A DNA stretch of 64,000 nt, from contig NZ_HG938353.1 in NCBI RefSeq assembly GCF_000731315.1, positions 3,720,001 to 3,784,000 on the forward strand, written 5' to 3'. The DNA is from Neorhizobium galegae bv. orientalis str. HAMBI 540 (lineage in GTDB: Bacteria > Pseudomonadota > Alphaproteobacteria > Rhizobiales > Rhizobiaceae). How positions within the stretch are numbered: the first letter of the stretch is position 1; each line of letters opens with the position of its first letter. Below, piece after piece: positions 28,708 to 38,483 of this stretch. The position numbers and the translations under genes are program-made. The notes beneath the pieces were generated by a model, which saw nothing but the letters and a program-made list of their open reading frames with translations, had not been told where the DNA came from and ran no database searches.

Positions 28708-29801
28708 GCCTTGGCTCCTCGCTTGCCGGACCCCAGCAGGGTCTTGGCGTCCTTGTCGAGCGGCCAGCGCGAGCGCGGCGCCACATCCATTCCGTCGGTC
28801 GGCAGATCTTCCGCCATCCGCTCGAGCCCCGCCCAGGCGATCATCGCCGCGTTGTCGGTGCAGAGTCTCGGCGGCGGCGCGATGAAGCGGAAGCCGTTCT
28901 CGATGCAGAGCGCCTGCAGCGTCCGGCGGATTTCCTGGTTGGCGGCAACCCCGCCAGCGACGACCAGCGCCCGGTCGACGTCGAGATGCGCGAACTCCTG
29001 TTTGAAGCGGGCGAGCCCGCGGCCGATGCGGTCGCGCAGCGTCCGGGAAACCGCCTTCTGGAACGAGGCGCAGATATCGGCAATATCCTGCTCGCTGAGC
29101 GGCGCGATCTCGGTCGCCGCCTGGCGCACCGCCGTCTTGAGGCCCGAGAAGGAAAAGTCGAGCCGCGCTTCGCCGACCAGCGGCCGCGGCAGCGAGAACC
29201 GGTCCGGATTGCCTTTCAGCGCCGCCTTCTCGACCGCCGGCCCGCCGGGATAGGGAAGCCCCAGCAGTTTTGCCGTCTTGTCGAAGGCTTCGCCGAGCGC
29301 ATCGTCGATCGTCGTGCCCCAGCGCTCATATTCGCCGACGCCGCGCACCAGCACCAGCTGCGTATGGCCGCCGGACACGAGCAGCATCAGGTAGGGAAAG
29401 GAAAGCCCGTCGGTCAGCCGCGCCGTCAGCGCATGACCTTCGAGATGGTTGATCGCCATCAGCGGCTTGCCGGCCGCCCGCGCGATCGCCTTGGCGGTCA
29501 TCAGCCCGACGATCAGCCCGCCGATCAGGCCCGGTCCGGATGTCGCGGCGACCGCATCGATCTCGTCGAGCGACACATTGGCGCGCGCCAGTGCTTCCTC
29601 GATCAGCCCGTCCAGCGCCTCGACATGGGCACGCGCGGCGATCTCCGGCACGACGCCGCCATAGGCGCTGTGTTCGTCGAGCTGCGAGAACACCACGTCG
29701 GAGAGGATTTCGCCGCGGCCGTCCTCATGGCGCACGACGACGGAAGCCGCCGTCTCGTCGCAGCTAGTTTCAATGCCGAGGATGCGAAGAAAGGTCGCCA
29801 T
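28704..29801 (-). CDS. tsaD: tRNA N6-adenosine threonylcarbamoyltransferase
   Basis: TsaD transfers threonylcarbamoyl to A37 of ANN-decoding tRNAs. The 365-residue ASKHA-fold protein shows [14 protein letters not shown], the metal-site [12 protein letters not shown] and [22 protein letters not shown] and [10 protein letters not shown]. It is the first gene of a five-gene minus-strand run and divergent from hemC, with 62 bp between the starts that must contain both promoters. Confidence 0.96.
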   Translation of the reverse strand: MATFLRILGIETSCDETAASVVVRHEDGRGEILSDVVFSQLDEHSAYGGVVPEIAARAHVEALDGLIEEALARANVSLDEIDAVAATSGPGLIGGLIVGLMTAKAIARAAGKPLMAINHLEGHALTARLTDGLSFPYLMLLVSGGHTQLVLVRGVGEYERWGTTIDDALGEAFDKTAKLLGLPYPGGPAVEKAALKGNPDRFSLPRPLVGEARLDFSFSGLKTAVRQAATEIAPLSEQDIADICASFQKAVSRTLRDRIGRGLARFKQEFAHLDVDRALVVAGGVAANQEIRRTLQALCIENGFRFIAPPPRLCTDNAAMIAWAGLERMAEDLPTDGMDVAPRSRWPLDKDAKTLLGSGKRGAKA

Positions 29802-29863
29802 ACGCCTATCGATAATTGCGATGCCGGATAAACCGGTCTACGAAAGCCTCCGGTAACAATGGA

Positions 29864-30802
29864 ATGACGCGGATGCAAACAAAACCTTTCCGGATCGGCA
29901 CGCGCGGCAGCCCGCTGGCACTCGCCCAGGCCTCCGAAACCCGGGCCCGGCTGATGACGGCGCATGGCCTGCCGGAGGACATGTTCGAGATCGTCGTGCT
30001 GTCGACCACCGGCGACCGGATCACCGACCGGGCGCTGAGCGAGCTCGGCGGCAAGGGCCTGTTCACCCAGGAACTGGAGGAAGGGCTGATCTCCGGCGAT
30101 CTCGATTTCGCCGTCCATTCCTCGAAAGACATGCCGACCAAGCTGCCCGAGGGGCTGCGTCTCGCCGCCTACCTGCCCCGCGAGGATTTTCGCGATGCGT
30201 TTATCGGCCGCACCGCCCATACGCTTGCCGCCCTTCCCGATGGCGCCACTGTCGGCTCCTCGTCGCTGCGCCGCCAGGCGCTGATCCGCCGCATCCGTCC
30301 GGACATCGAGGTCATCACCTTCCGTGGCCTCGTCGAAACGCGGCTGCGCAAGCTGAGCGAAGGCCAGGTGGATGCGACGCTGCTCGCTTATGCCGGCCTC
30401 AAGCGCCTTGCCAAGCAGGATGTCGTCACCGAACTGCTCGACCCGCAGGATTTCCCCCCGGCGCCGGCGCAGGGCGCGATCTGCGTCGAAAGCCGTGTCA
30501 GTGATGCCCGCATCGACGCGCTTCTCGACCCGATCAACGACCGCCCGACCTATGACGCGGTCTCCTGCGAACGCGCCTTCCTGGCAGCCCTCGACGGTTC
30601 CTGTCGCACCCCGATCGGCGGTTACGCCATCTGCGAGGGCGACCATCTGAAATTCTCAGGGCTGATCCTGACGCCGGATGGCCGCAGGGAACATTCGATC
30701 GAGACCGAAGGCAAACGGGTGAGCGCGGAAAAGCTCGGCCGGCAGGCGGGAGAAGCGGTCCGCGCGGCGGCCGGCACCGATTTCTTCGAAGGCTGGTCGT
30801 AA
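29864..30802 (+). CDS. hemC: hydroxymethylbilane synthase
   Basis: Polymerises four porphobilinogens in heme synthesis. The 312-residue protein has [13 protein letters not shown] at the N-terminus, [23 protein letters not shown] and the cofactor-attachment cysteine at about residue 247 ([12 protein letters not shown]). I start at the ATG of [10 protein letters not shown]; a second ATG three codons later is possible. hemD follows with a 4-bp gap. Confidence 0.95.
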   Translation: MTRMQTKPFRIGTRGSPLALAQASETRARLMTAHGLPEDMFEIVVLSTTGDRITDRALSELGGKGLFTQELEEGLISGDLDFAVHSSKDMPTKLPEGLRLAAYLPREDFRDAFIGRTAHTLAALPDGATVGSSSLRRQALIRRIRPDIEVITFRGLVETRLRKLSEGQVDATLLAYAGLKRLAKQDVVTELLDPQDFPPAPAQGAICVESRVSDARIDALLDPINDRPTYDAVSCERAFLAALDGSCRTPIGGYAICEGDHLKFSGLILTPDGRREHSIETEGKRVSAEKLGRQAGEAVRAAAGTDFFEGWS

Positions 30803-30806
30803 AGCC

Positions 30807-31517
30807 ATGCGGGTCGTCGTCACCCGCCCCGAAAGCTCGGCCCGCCGGACCGACGAACGGCTGCAGAACCTCGGCCATCAGCCGGTCCTGCTGCCGCTGA
30901 CCAAGTCGATCCATCATCCGGACGCTGCCGCGACAGCGCTCGCCGGCCGGCATTCTGCGCTCGCCGTCACCAGCGCCGAAGCCGTTCGCGTGCTGTCCTC
31001 GCTGGGCGATCGCCTCGCCCCTTTTCTCGGCCAAACCCTCTACGCCGTCGGAGAAACAACGGCAAAGGCGGCCGAAGATACCGGTTTCCGGGACATTCGC
31101 CGTGGCCCCGGCACAGGCGCCGAACTTGCTGAACTCATCGCAAGCGATGCATCGGATTTCGACGCCCCCCTGCTCTATCTCGCCGGCAAGCCGCGCTCGC
31201 CGCAATTCGAAGACGGCCTCAACGCCGAGGGCGTCCCGTTTGTGGCGACCGAAGTCTACGGAATGATGCCCATAGCCTACGATGAGGTTTTCATCCGCGC
31301 CACCCTGCTCGATCCACCCGTGGATGCCGTGCTCCTTTACTCGCGGGAAAATGCCCGGCTGTTCTGTGATTTCGCTGCGCCGCACCTGAAGGAACTTGCA
31401 TCCGTGCAGTTCCTCTGCCTCAGCGACAATGTCGCCGAAAACATTCCGCGGGAATTTCACAGAAATATCAAGATCGCCAGCCACCCTGACGAGGATGGGG
31501 TATTGGCACTCCTTTAG
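30807..31517 (+). CDS. hemD: uroporphyrinogen-III synthase
   Basis: Closes hydroxymethylbilane to uroporphyrinogen III. The 236-residue protein is divergent in sequence, as HemD proteins are, but has the N-terminal VVVTRPESSARRT, ALAVTSAEAVRVLSS, YAVGETTAKAAEDTGF and the C-terminal LLYSRENARLF with LCLSDNVAE. Position directly after hemC supports the call. Confidence 0.9.
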   Translation: MRVVVTRPESSARRTDERLQNLGHQPVLLPLTKSIHHPDAAATALAGRHSALAVTSAEAVRVLSSLGDRLAPFLGQTLYAVGETTAKAAEDTGFRDIRRGPGTGAELAELIASDASDFDAPLLYLAGKPRSPQFEDGLNAEGVPFVATEVYGMMPIAYDEVFIRATLLDPPVDAVLLYSRENARLFCDFAAPHLKELASVQFLCLSDNVAENIPREFHRNIKIASHPDEDGVLALL

Positions 31518-31607
31518 TTGATGTGTTGCGCCAAAATCCCGCCCGCCCCTTTCTTTCCGATGACCCACCCACTAGTTTCCTGTGAGCGCATGCAAAAAGA
31601 GGTCGAG

Positions 31608-32855
31608 ATGGTACCGGAACAACCACCCCGCCGATCCAAGACAGATAAGGAGCCGGTCACGATCGACCTCACGGCCGAGCAATCGGATGTGGTCGCCGAA
31701 CCTGTCCGCAGCAACGACACCGATGATGCGGTGAGCGCGACCGAGCCTGCCGAAGACGTTTCCGCAAGCGCCGAAGAACCGGCCAAGGCCGAGCCCACGG
31801 AAGAACCGGCGTCCAGTCCCTCGGCCGCGGACGAGCCGCGTTATGACGACCCCTGGTCTGCCGCCCGGAGCGAACCGCAGCCCGCGACCGTGGCGCCCGA
31901 ACCGGAGCCAACTCCTGCCCCGTCGCAGCGTCCGAGCCCTGCCACGTCGACGCTGATCGCAGCCGGTATTTTCGGCGGCATCGTCGCGCTGCTGCTGGCT
32001 GGCAGCATGCAATATGCCGGTTACCTGCCCGGCGCCACGCCAACTCCGGCCGCGTCCAACACGGCCGGTCTCTCTTCGGAGATCGCCGCACTGCGCCAGG
32101 AAATAGCAGCACTCAAAAATCGTCCCGCCACCGCAGCAGCGCCGGATGCCGCGCTCGCCAATCGCGTCGCAGCCCTTGAAACTGCGCCCAAGGCATCGAG
32201 CGGCGCCGGCGACCAGGCGCTTGCCGCGCTGAAGGCTGATCTCGACCGGCTTCGCGCCACCGTCCAGTCGGCGGCGAGTGCCGATTCCGGCCTCGCCCAG
32301 CGCTTGGACCAGGCCGAGGCCAAGCTGAACGATCGCGGCCCGGAACAACAGGTCGCCCGCGCCGTCGCAGCCGCCGCCCTCAAGGCCGGTATCGATCGCG
32401 GCGGTCCGTTCGAAACCGAACTGCAGACCTTCGTGAGCGTCGCCGGCGACGATCCCGCCGTCGCCGACCTGCAAAAGTTCGCGTCCGCCGGCGTGCCCGC
32501 CCGCGCCGAGCTGCAGCGCGACTTCCCCCGCATTGCCGATGCCATGCTGGAAGCGACCGCCCAGCCCGATCCCAACCAGGGTATTGCCGGTCGGCTGCTT
32601 GCCTCCGCCATGTCGGTCGTCAAGGTCCGCCGCGTCGGTGACGTCCAGGGCGCGACGCCGGATGCGATCGTCGCCCGCATGGAAGAGGCGCTACGCAACG
32701 GCAATCTCCAGGCCTCCGCTCGCGAATGGGACGCGCTGCCGGAACCGGCAAAAGCCGTTTCGCGCGATTTCAAGCAGAAGCTCGATGCCCGCATTCAGGT
32801 GGAAAATCTCGTGGGCGGAACGCTGACGCGCGCCGTCGCCGGCACCCAAGGCTGA
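31608..32855 (+). CDS. mitofilin-like (alphaproteobacterial Mic60/COG4223) inner-membrane protein
   Basis: A 415-residue protein with an acidic, Pro/Glu-rich cytoplasmic N-terminus, one membrane helix at about residues 115-135 (IAAGIFGGIVALLLAGSM), a coiled-coil stretch (SSEIAALRQEIAALKNRP; ALKADLDRLRATV) and a C-terminal mitofilin-like region ending in VRRVGDVQG, ALRNGNLQASAREWDALP and a last helix. In alphaproteobacteria Mic60 homologues are encoded at this place in the hem cluster and shape inner membranes. The start is the ATG behind AGAGGTCGAG, not the earlier in-frame codons. Confidence 0.75.
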   Translation: MVPEQPPRRSKTDKEPVTIDLTAEQSDVVAEPVRSNDTDDAVSATEPAEDVSASAEEPAKAEPTEEPASSPSAADEPRYDDPWSAARSEPQPATVAPEPEPTPAPSQRPSPATSTLIAAGIFGGIVALLLAGSMQYAGYLPGATPTPAASNTAGLSSEIAALRQEIAALKNRPATAAAPDAALANRVAALETAPKASSGAGDQALAALKADLDRLRATVQSAASADSGLAQRLDQAEAKLNDRGPEQQVARAVAAAALKAGIDRGGPFETELQTFVSVAGDDPAVADLQKFASAGVPARAELQRDFPRIADAMLEATAQPDPNQGIAGRLLASAMSVVKVRRVGDVQGATPDAIVARMEEALRNGNLQASAREWDALPEPAKAVSRDFKQKLDARIQVENLVGGTLTRAVAGTQG

Positions 32856-32870
32856 GGACGGAAGAACCGG

Positions 32871-34505
32871 ATGGTCAGACTTTTCATTTTTCTCGTTGTG
32901 GTGCTGGCTCTCGGCTGGGGTTTCTCCTGGCTCGCGGATCGCCCCGGCCTGCTTTCCATCACCTGGCAGGATCACCTGATCGAAACCAGCCTGATGGTGG
33001 CCGCGACCGCTGTGGTTGCGCTGGTCGGCTTTGCAATGATCCTCTGGTGGATCGTCGGGGTGATCTGGACATCGCCCTATTCCGTCCGCCGCTATTTTCG
33101 CGCCCGCAAGCGGGACCGCGGCTACCAGGCACTGTCGACCGGCCTGATCGCCGCCGGCGCCGGCAATGCGCTGCTCGCCCGCAAGATGAGCCTTGGCACC
33201 CGCGGGCTGATCAGTGCAGACCAGGAGCCGCTGATCCATCTCCTCGAAGCCCAGGCCGCCCTGATCGAAGGCAAGCACGACGAAGCGCGCAAAAAGTTCG
33301 AGCAGATGGCCGAGGATCCGGAAACCCGCGAACTCGGCCTGCGCGGCCTCTACATGGAAGCCCGCCGGCTCGGCGCCAACGAGGCCGCCCGCCAGTATGC
33401 CGAAAAGGCCGTCGAACACGCGCCCTACCTGCCCTGGGCCGCCCAGGCGACCCTCGAATCCCGCAGCCAGGCCGGCCGTTGGGATGATGCAATCCGCCTG
33501 CTCGACCAGCAACGCATGGCCAATATCCTCGAAAAGCCGCAGGCCGAACGCTGGAAGGCCGTGCTTCTGACGGCCAAGGCAAACGACCGGCTGGAAGGCG
33601 ATCCGAAGGGCGCCCGCGACGATGCCATGGCGGCCCTGAAACTCGCCAAGGATCTGGTGCCCGCCGCCGTCATCGCCGCCAAGGCATGGCTGCGTGAGGA
33701 CAATGTCCGCAAGGCCGCATCCACCCTCGAAGGAGTCTGGAAGCTCGGGCCCCATCCGGAAATCGCCCGCGCCTATGTCCGTGCCCGCAGTGGCGACAGC
33801 ACCGTCGACCGGCTGAAACGCGCCGAAAAGCTCGAGGCGATGCGGCCCAACAATGTCGAATCGCTGCTGGCCGTCGCCCAGGCGGCGCTCGACGCGCAGG
33901 AGTTGAAGAAGGCCCGCGCCAAGGCGGAGGCAGCCGCCCGCATGGAGCCCCGCGAGGCCGTCTACCTGCTGCTCGCCGATATCGAGGAGGCCGAGACCGG
34001 CGACCAGGGCCGCGTCCGGCACTGGATGGCGCAGGCGCTGCGAGCACCCCGCGACCCGGCCTGGGTGGCCGACGGGCACGTCTCGGAAAAATGGCTGCCG
34101 ATTTCCCCGGTCACCGGCCGGCTCGACGCCTTCGAGTGGAAGGCGCCGTTCGACCAGCTCGAAGGCCCGGTCGAGGAAGGTTCGCTTGCAGCCGACACGG
34201 CGATCGCCAGCCTGCCGCCCGTCACCGAGGTGCCGGCTTTCACCCGGAACGCCGAGTCTCGCGCCGAGGAAGCGCCGCGGCCGATCCTGGTTCCGGTCAA
34301 GCCCGCTCCACCGGAGGCAAAGCCTGTTCCGAAGGAGTTAGCTGTTGCAGCAAAAACACCAGCGCCAGCGAATGTGACGCCGAAGGACGGAAAAACCCCT
34401 GAAAAGGGGGAGGAGCCCGTTCCCTTTTTCGGCCGTCCGCCGGATGATCCGGGTGTGAAAGATCCCGAAGCCGGGCAGCCCGCAACGAGGCTCCGGTTGT
34501 TCTAG
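32871..34505 (+). CDS. hemY: HemY-type TPR membrane protein
   Basis: A 544-residue protein of the COG3898 HemY family: two N-terminal membrane helices (FLVVVLALGWGFSWL; TSLMVAATAVVALVGFAMILWW), a conserved block SVRRYFRARKRDRGY, then TPR-like repeats (EAQAALIEGKHDEARKKFEQ and onwards) and a low-complexity Pro/Lys/Glu tail. It is often annotated as a heme-biosynthesis protein, but the enzymatic role is unproven; it is not protoporphyrinogen oxidase. It follows the mitofilin-like gene by 15 bp. Confidence 0.88.
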   Translation: MVRLFIFLVVVLALGWGFSWLADRPGLLSITWQDHLIETSLMVAATAVVALVGFAMILWWIVGVIWTSPYSVRRYFRARKRDRGYQALSTGLIAAGAGNALLARKMSLGTRGLISADQEPLIHLLEAQAALIEGKHDEARKKFEQMAEDPETRELGLRGLYMEARRLGANEAARQYAEKAVEHAPYLPWAAQATLESRSQAGRWDDAIRLLDQQRMANILEKPQAERWKAVLLTAKANDRLEGDPKGARDDAMAALKLAKDLVPAAVIAAKAWLREDNVRKAASTLEGVWKLGPHPEIARAYVRARSGDSTVDRLKRAEKLEAMRPNNVESLLAVAQAALDAQELKKARAKAEAAARMEPREAVYLLLADIEEAETGDQGRVRHWMAQALRAPRDPAWVADGHVSEKWLPISPVTGRLDAFEWKAPFDQLEGPVEEGSLAADTAIASLPPVTEVPAFTRNAESRAEEAPRPILVPVKPAPPEAKPVPKELAVAAKTPAPANVTPKDGKTPEKGEEPVPFFGRPPDDPGVKDPEAGQPATRLRLF

Positions 34506-34527
34506 AATGGCGAGGGCCTGGAGATAG

Positions 34528-35007
34528 ATGTTAGATCGCATTCAGGCCTTCCTCCACACTCTGACAGGATCCCACCATACGCAGGAATTCGCGCCCGATG
34601 ATCCGCGGGTGGCCTTCGTGGCGCTCTGTTTCCAGGTCATGGAGGCGGACGGCAATATTTCCGATCAGGAACAGCAGAAGTTTCGCGATCTGCTGCGCGA
34701 ACGTTACGACTTGAGCGAGGATCGCCTGAAGACTTTGATCGAGGTCGGCCACCAGGCCGGCAGCGAGGCCGTCGATTATTACCGCTTCACGTCCGATCTC
34801 AGAAAGCATCTCGTCAACGAAGAAGACCGCGTCGAGCTGCTCGGCATCCTCTGGGATATCGTTTATGCCGACGGCCAGCGCAGCGAAATCGAAGATCACG
34901 TGATTTGGAGGATCGCCGATCTTCTGGGCGTCTCGGCGCGCGACAGGGTTCTCGAGCGCCAGCAGGCCGCCGCCCGTGCAACCTTGGGAGACCAGGGAGA
35001 AGACTGA
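34528..35007 (+). CDS. TerB family protein
   Basis: A 159-residue all-helical protein of the TerB/DjlA N-terminal type. The acidic metal-binding pattern is visible twice: VMEADGNISDQEQQKF and IVYADGQRSEIEDHVIWRIADLLG. There is no DnaJ domain and no other ter gene, so tellurite resistance should not be inferred. A GGAG motif 5 bases upstream fixes the start. It is the last gene of the hem cluster, 22 bp after hemY. Confidence 0.88.
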   Translation: MLDRIQAFLHTLTGSHHTQEFAPDDPRVAFVALCFQVMEADGNISDQEQQKFRDLLRERYDLSEDRLKTLIEVGHQAGSEAVDYYRFTSDLRKHLVNEEDRVELLGILWDIVYADGQRSEIEDHVIWRIADLLGVSARDRVLERQQAAARATLGDQGED

Positions 35008-35084
35008 CGGTACCCGATGCCGATGCTTCCACCGGCCACGACGACGCTTCAGATATTCGCCATGCTGCGCCGCCGGCCGGCGCT

Positions 35085-36344
35085 TCAGGCCGGCTGGGCC
35101 GATTTCTCTTCCCGCTCCGGTGCCTCGAGGCTGTCGATCCGACGCAGCTTCGGGAAGCTCATGGACCAGATGATCGCAACCGCCAGCGTGCCTATACCGC
35201 CGATAACCACGGCCGGCATCGCCCCGAAGATCGAGGCCATCGTACCTGCCCGGAATTCCCCGAGTTCGTTGGACGCGCCGACGAACACCATGTTGACCGC
35301 ATTGACCCGGCCGCGCACCTCGTCCGGCGTCCAGAGCGCGATCAGCGTCTCGCGCACATAGACAGAGATCATGTCGGACGCGCCCATCAGCATCAGCGCC
35401 GAAATCGACAGCCAGGGCGTCGCTGAGAGACCGAAGACCAGCGTGCCCGCTCCGAACAGCCCGACACCGATGAACATTGCCACGCCGGCATGGTGGCGGA
35501 TCGGGTAGAAGGCGAGGTAGATCGCGACGATGATCGCCCCGACGCCCGGTGCTGCCCGCAGCATGCCGAGCCCCCAGGGCCCGAGTTCCAGAATATCGCG
35601 CGCAAAAATCGGCATCAGCGCCACCGCACCGCCGAGCAGCACCGCAAAGAGGTCGAGCGAGATCGCCCCGAGCACGATCTTTTCACCGGAGATGAACTTG
35701 AAGCCGGCGAGGATCTGGCCCCAACTCACCTTCTCGACCGCGTTTCGCTGCGGAGGCTTCGGGATCATGAAGACCAGAGCACCCGCCAGGATGAGAAAGG
35801 CGAAGGCGACCGAATAAGCGGCGATCGCGCTGACGCCGTAAAGCAGGCCACCCGCCACCGGGCCGAGGATCGCCGCCGTCTGCCACGACGAGGAATTCCA
35901 GGCAACCGCATTCGGCAGGTCCTGTTCCGGCACCAAATTCGGCCCGAGCGACTGGACCGCAGGCCCCATGAAGGCGCGCTCGATCCCGAACACGATCAGG
36001 ATGCCGAAGACCGGCCAGGGCGAAAACGAATGGGTGACGGTGAGTGCCAGCAGGGCGCCGGCGCAGAGCGCTCCGACCACCATGCAGGCCGCCACGATCG
36101 CGCGCCGGTTATAGCGGTCGGCGACCGAGCCGGTGACGAGGATCAGGAGCAGCGACGGCAGGAACTGGAAAAGCCCGATCAGGCCGAGATAGAGCGGATT
36201 GCTGGTCTCGTCGTACATCTGCCAGCCGACCGCGACGCTGATGATCTGGATCGCGAAAGCCGAAAAGAGCCGGGAAAAGAAGAAGCGAGTATAGGATGAG
36301 TGCCGGAAGGCGGCGAAACGATCGCCCGAGGCAGGAATGGACAT
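35085..36344 (-). CDS. MFS transporter (EntS-like MFS_3 group)
   Basis: A 419-residue protein with about 12 membrane helices. The sequence FRHSSYTRFFFSRLFSAFAIQIISVAVGWQMYD and the motif GSVADRYNRRAIV (MFS loop 2-3) are typical of the MFS_3/enterobactin-exporter-like group. Conserved LGPNLVPEQDLPNAVAWNSS is also of this group. The substrate is unknown and no siderophore genes are near. It converges with the terB-like gene. Confidence 0.88.
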   Translation of the reverse strand: MSIPASGDRFAAFRHSSYTRFFFSRLFSAFAIQIISVAVGWQMYDETSNPLYLGLIGLFQFLPSLLLILVTGSVADRYNRRAIVAACMVVGALCAGALLALTVTHSFSPWPVFGILIVFGIERAFMGPAVQSLGPNLVPEQDLPNAVAWNSSSWQTAAILGPVAGGLLYGVSAIAAYSVAFAFLILAGALVFMIPKPPQRNAVEKVSWGQILAGFKFISGEKIVLGAISLDLFAVLLGGAVALMPIFARDILELGPWGLGMLRAAPGVGAIIVAIYLAFYPIRHHAGVAMFIGVGLFGAGTLVFGLSATPWLSISALMLMGASDMISVYVRETLIALWTPDEVRGRVNAVNMVFVGASNELGEFRAGTMASIFGAMPAVVIGGIGTLAVAIIWSMSFPKLRRIDSLEAPEREEKSAQPA

Positions 36345-36485
36345 AAGGCAGCACTTTCAGCGGAGCCGGAAGCCGGCAGCGTGCCTGTCGCCCGTTAAAC
36401 ATGAATCGGATGAGGCGCGGGCGCGGCACTTGCCCGTTAGTTCGCCAATGTCTACATGTCTGTCAACAAAGAAATGGAGACGTTA

Positions 36486-36776
36486 ATGCTCGCCCTGTTT
36501 CAGACCATCGATTTGGCCTTGAACCTCTATACCTGGGTGCTGATTGCCAGCGCCATCTTTTCCTGGCTCTTTGCCTTCAACGTCATCAATTCGCGAAACC
36601 AGTTCGTCGATGCGGTCGGTCGTTTCCTCTTCAACGTCACCGAACCGGTGCTGCGCCCCATCCGCCGCATCATGCCGGATCTCGGCGGCATCGACATTTC
36701 GCCGGTCGTCCTGCTGCTGATCATCTTCTTCATCCGCTCGCTGATGTGGACGTCGATCTATCCGCTGTTTGCGTGA
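36486..36776 (+). CDS. YggT family membrane protein
   Basis: A 96-residue protein with two membrane helices ([20 protein letters not shown] and [17 protein letters not shown]) separated by the conserved [17 protein letters not shown]. Family members are linked to cell division and osmotic tolerance, without fixed mechanism. I start at MLALFQ, behind GGAG at 6 bases, rather than at upstream ATGs. Its stop overlaps the DUF167 start. Confidence 0.9.
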   Translation: MLALFQTIDLALNLYTWVLIASAIFSWLFAFNVINSRNQFVDAVGRFLFNVTEPVLRPIRRIMPDLGGIDISPVVLLLIIFFIRSLMWTSIYPLFA

Positions 36777-37087
36777 GCGGTCCTTATAGCAGGCATTCCG
36801 ATCATCTGCGGCTCGCAATCCGGCTCACGCCGAATTCGGGCCGCAATGCTGTCGACGGCATCGAGACCGCAGCCGATGGCGACATTTTCCTGAAGGCACG
36901 CGTCACCGCCGTGCCGGAGGACGGCAAGGCCAACAAGGCGCTGATCCTGCTGCTGGCCGACACGTTCCGTCTCCCCAAATCCTCCATCTCGATCCTGTCG
37001 GGCGAAACCGCGCGCAAAAAAATCCTCCGGATCGATGGCGACCCGGAGGATTTGGAAGAGAAATTCAAAAAGGTCCTGAAGGCCTGA
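36773..37087 (+). CDS. DUF167 (YggU) family protein
   Basis: A 104-residue protein of the YggU/UPF0235 family: [13 protein letters not shown], the signature [17 protein letters not shown], then [25 protein letters not shown]. It begins with GTG overlapping the YggT stop (GTGA), the usual gene pair for this family. The function is unknown. Confidence 0.92.
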   Translation: MSGPYSRHSDHLRLAIRLTPNSGRNAVDGIETAADGDIFLKARVTAVPEDGKANKALILLLADTFRLPKSSISILSGETARKKILRIDGDPEDLEEKFKKVLKA

Positions 37088-37091
37088 CGAC

Positions 37092-37625
37092 TTACTTCTG
37101 GGCCTTGTAGCGCTCGATGGCTTCGATGATCAGTGTCTTGGCCACGTCGACATTCTGCCAGCCGCCGATCTTCACCCACTTGCCGGGCTCCAGATCCTTG
37201 TAGTGCTCGAAGAAATGCTCGATCTGCTTCAGCGTGATCTCGGGCATATCCGTGTAGTTCTTGATCTTGTCGTAGCGCTGGGTCAGCTTCGGAACCGGCA
37301 CGGCAATGATCTTCTCGTCCTTGCCGCCATCGTCTTCCATGATCATCACGCCGATCGGGCGCACGTTGATGACGCAGCCGGGAACCAGCGGACGGGTGTT
37401 GCAGATAAGGACGTCGATCGGGTCGCCGTCTTCCGAGAGCGTATGCGGTACGAAGCCGTAATTGCCCGGATAGGTCATCGGCGTGTAGAGGAAGCGGTCG
37501 ACGACAAGAGCGCCGGCTTCCTTGTCCATTTCGTACTTGATCGGCTGGCCGCCGACCGGCACTTCAACGATGACGTTGACGTCTTCAGGCGGATTCTTGC
37601 CAACGGAAATTGCATCGATACGCAT
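37092..37625 (-). CDS. ppa: inorganic pyrophosphatase
   Basis: Family I soluble pyrophosphatase, 177 residues. Metal-binding acidic residues are seen in [30 protein letters not shown] and the [13 protein letters not shown] block. The protein is the normal length for the prokaryotic hexameric form. It ends 4 bp from the DUF167 stop; the two genes converge. Confidence 0.97.
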   Translation of the reverse strand: MRIDAISVGKNPPEDVNVIVEVPVGGQPIKYEMDKEAGALVVDRFLYTPMTYPGNYGFVPHTLSEDGDPIDVLICNTRPLVPGCVINVRPIGVMIMEDDGGKDEKIIAVPVPKLTQRYDKIKNYTDMPEITLKQIEHFFEHYKDLEPGKWVKIGGWQNVDVAKTLIIEAIERYKAQK

Positions 37626-37772
37626 TCTAGTCCCCGATGAGGTTCGACAAAGTTAAGCGTCGATAGCGGGAATCATGCTGCAAGGCAACAAGGCTTTGAC
37701 GCCAATATTGAACCACGCTGCGCGCCGAAACATTAGAAATCGTTTAAATTCAAGGACTTCAAGCCTGACCGT

Positions 37773-38279
37773 TCAAGGCCAGACAAAACCGATCTTGCGA
37801 AGCTGCGTGCCGCCAAAATCTTCCATGCCTTCGGCGAGATCCACGCCGCCGTGCCGGCGGAAGAAACGCGCCGCATGCTCGCTGTCCTCAAGGCACCAGA
37901 CAACCAGACCTTCGCAGCCGAGCGATTTCAGGAGCCGGCGGCTTTCGCCGAACAGGCGGCGGCCAAGGCCGATACCCTGGAATTCCGGACGCAGATAGAT
38001 CTCGTAGACCTCGCCGTCGTAAGGCAGGGCACGGGCGCGGTTGAGGCCGATCGTCGCATAACCGGCGACCTGGTCGGCGACGTCGAGAACCAGCAGCGTT
38101 GCCGGCCCGCGCGTCGCCTTGCGCCACCAGGTCTCGCCCCGGCGCTCCAGCATCTGGGTCAGCGGCTTATAGGGAATGAGGCCTGCATAGGCCTGGGTCC
38201 ATGCCTGGCGGTGCGCCTCGGAAATGGCGCGGGCGTCTTGCGGTTCGGCCCGCCGGACATCGATCGATAACGTCTTCAT
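37773..38279 (-). CDS. GNAT family N-acetyltransferase
   Basis: A 168-residue acetyltransferase with VRRAEPQDARAISEAHRQAW at the N-terminus, the acetyl-CoA motif YLRPEFQGIGLGRRLFGE and the terminal VVWCLEDSEHAARFFRRHGG. The start is MKTLSIDVRR; the frame is open further upstream, over a 10-bp inverted repeat, which argues against a longer protein. The substrate is unknown. Confidence 0.9.
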   Translation of the reverse strand: MKTLSIDVRRAEPQDARAISEAHRQAWTQAYAGLIPYKPLTQMLERRGETWWRKATRGPATLLVLDVADQVAGYATIGLNRARALPYDGEVYEIYLRPEFQGIGLGRRLFGESRRLLKSLGCEGLVVWCLEDSEHAARFFRRHGGVDLAEGMEDFGGTQLRKIGFVWP

Positions 38280-38304
38280 AACGTTTACTCTAGGCCCTGA
38301 TGTC

Positions 38305-38345
38305 GGCAATCCGCCATTCCACCAATGTGTGTAGAGCGGATTGCC
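38305..38345 (-). repeat. 10-bp inverted repeat upstream of the GNAT gene
   Basis: Perfect arms GGCAATCCGC and GCGGATTGCC with a 21-base spacer, beginning 26 bp upstream of the GNAT start. It could be a leader hairpin or a spaced operator. Confidence 0.45.
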
Positions 38346-38377
38346 CACAGACTTCTCATGTGGACAACGAGGCAACG

Positions 38378-38393
38378 TTAACGTGTTTTTAAC
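38378..38393. promoter_or_regulatory. CtrA-box match (TTAA-N7-TTAAC)
   Basis: TTAA, seven bases, TTAAC: an exact match to the cell-cycle regulator CtrA consensus of alphaproteobacteria. It lies about 100 bp upstream of the GNAT gene and next to the typA terminator. Such a motif can occur by chance in an AT-rich gap, so this is only a candidate. Confidence 0.4.
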
Positions 38394-38429
38394 CTTTGCG
38401 ACAAGGCCGGGCAGGTCTCAGGCACAGAA

Positions 38430-38457
38430 AAAACCCCAGCATTTCTGCCGGGGTTTT
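38430..38457 (-). terminator. rho-independent terminator of typA
   Basis: On the minus strand: AAAACCCC, a short loop region with a further GC/GC pair, GGGGTTTT, then more Ts. It lies 27 bp after the typA stop. Confidence 0.85.
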
Positions 38458-38483
38458 GAAGGGCTCAGAGCATGTAGCCGAAA

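Noticed and set aside
34528..35007. Tellurite-resistance determinant
   Set aside because: Only a TerB fold; no terC, terD or terE-type genes nearby, and single TerB proteins have no such role shown.
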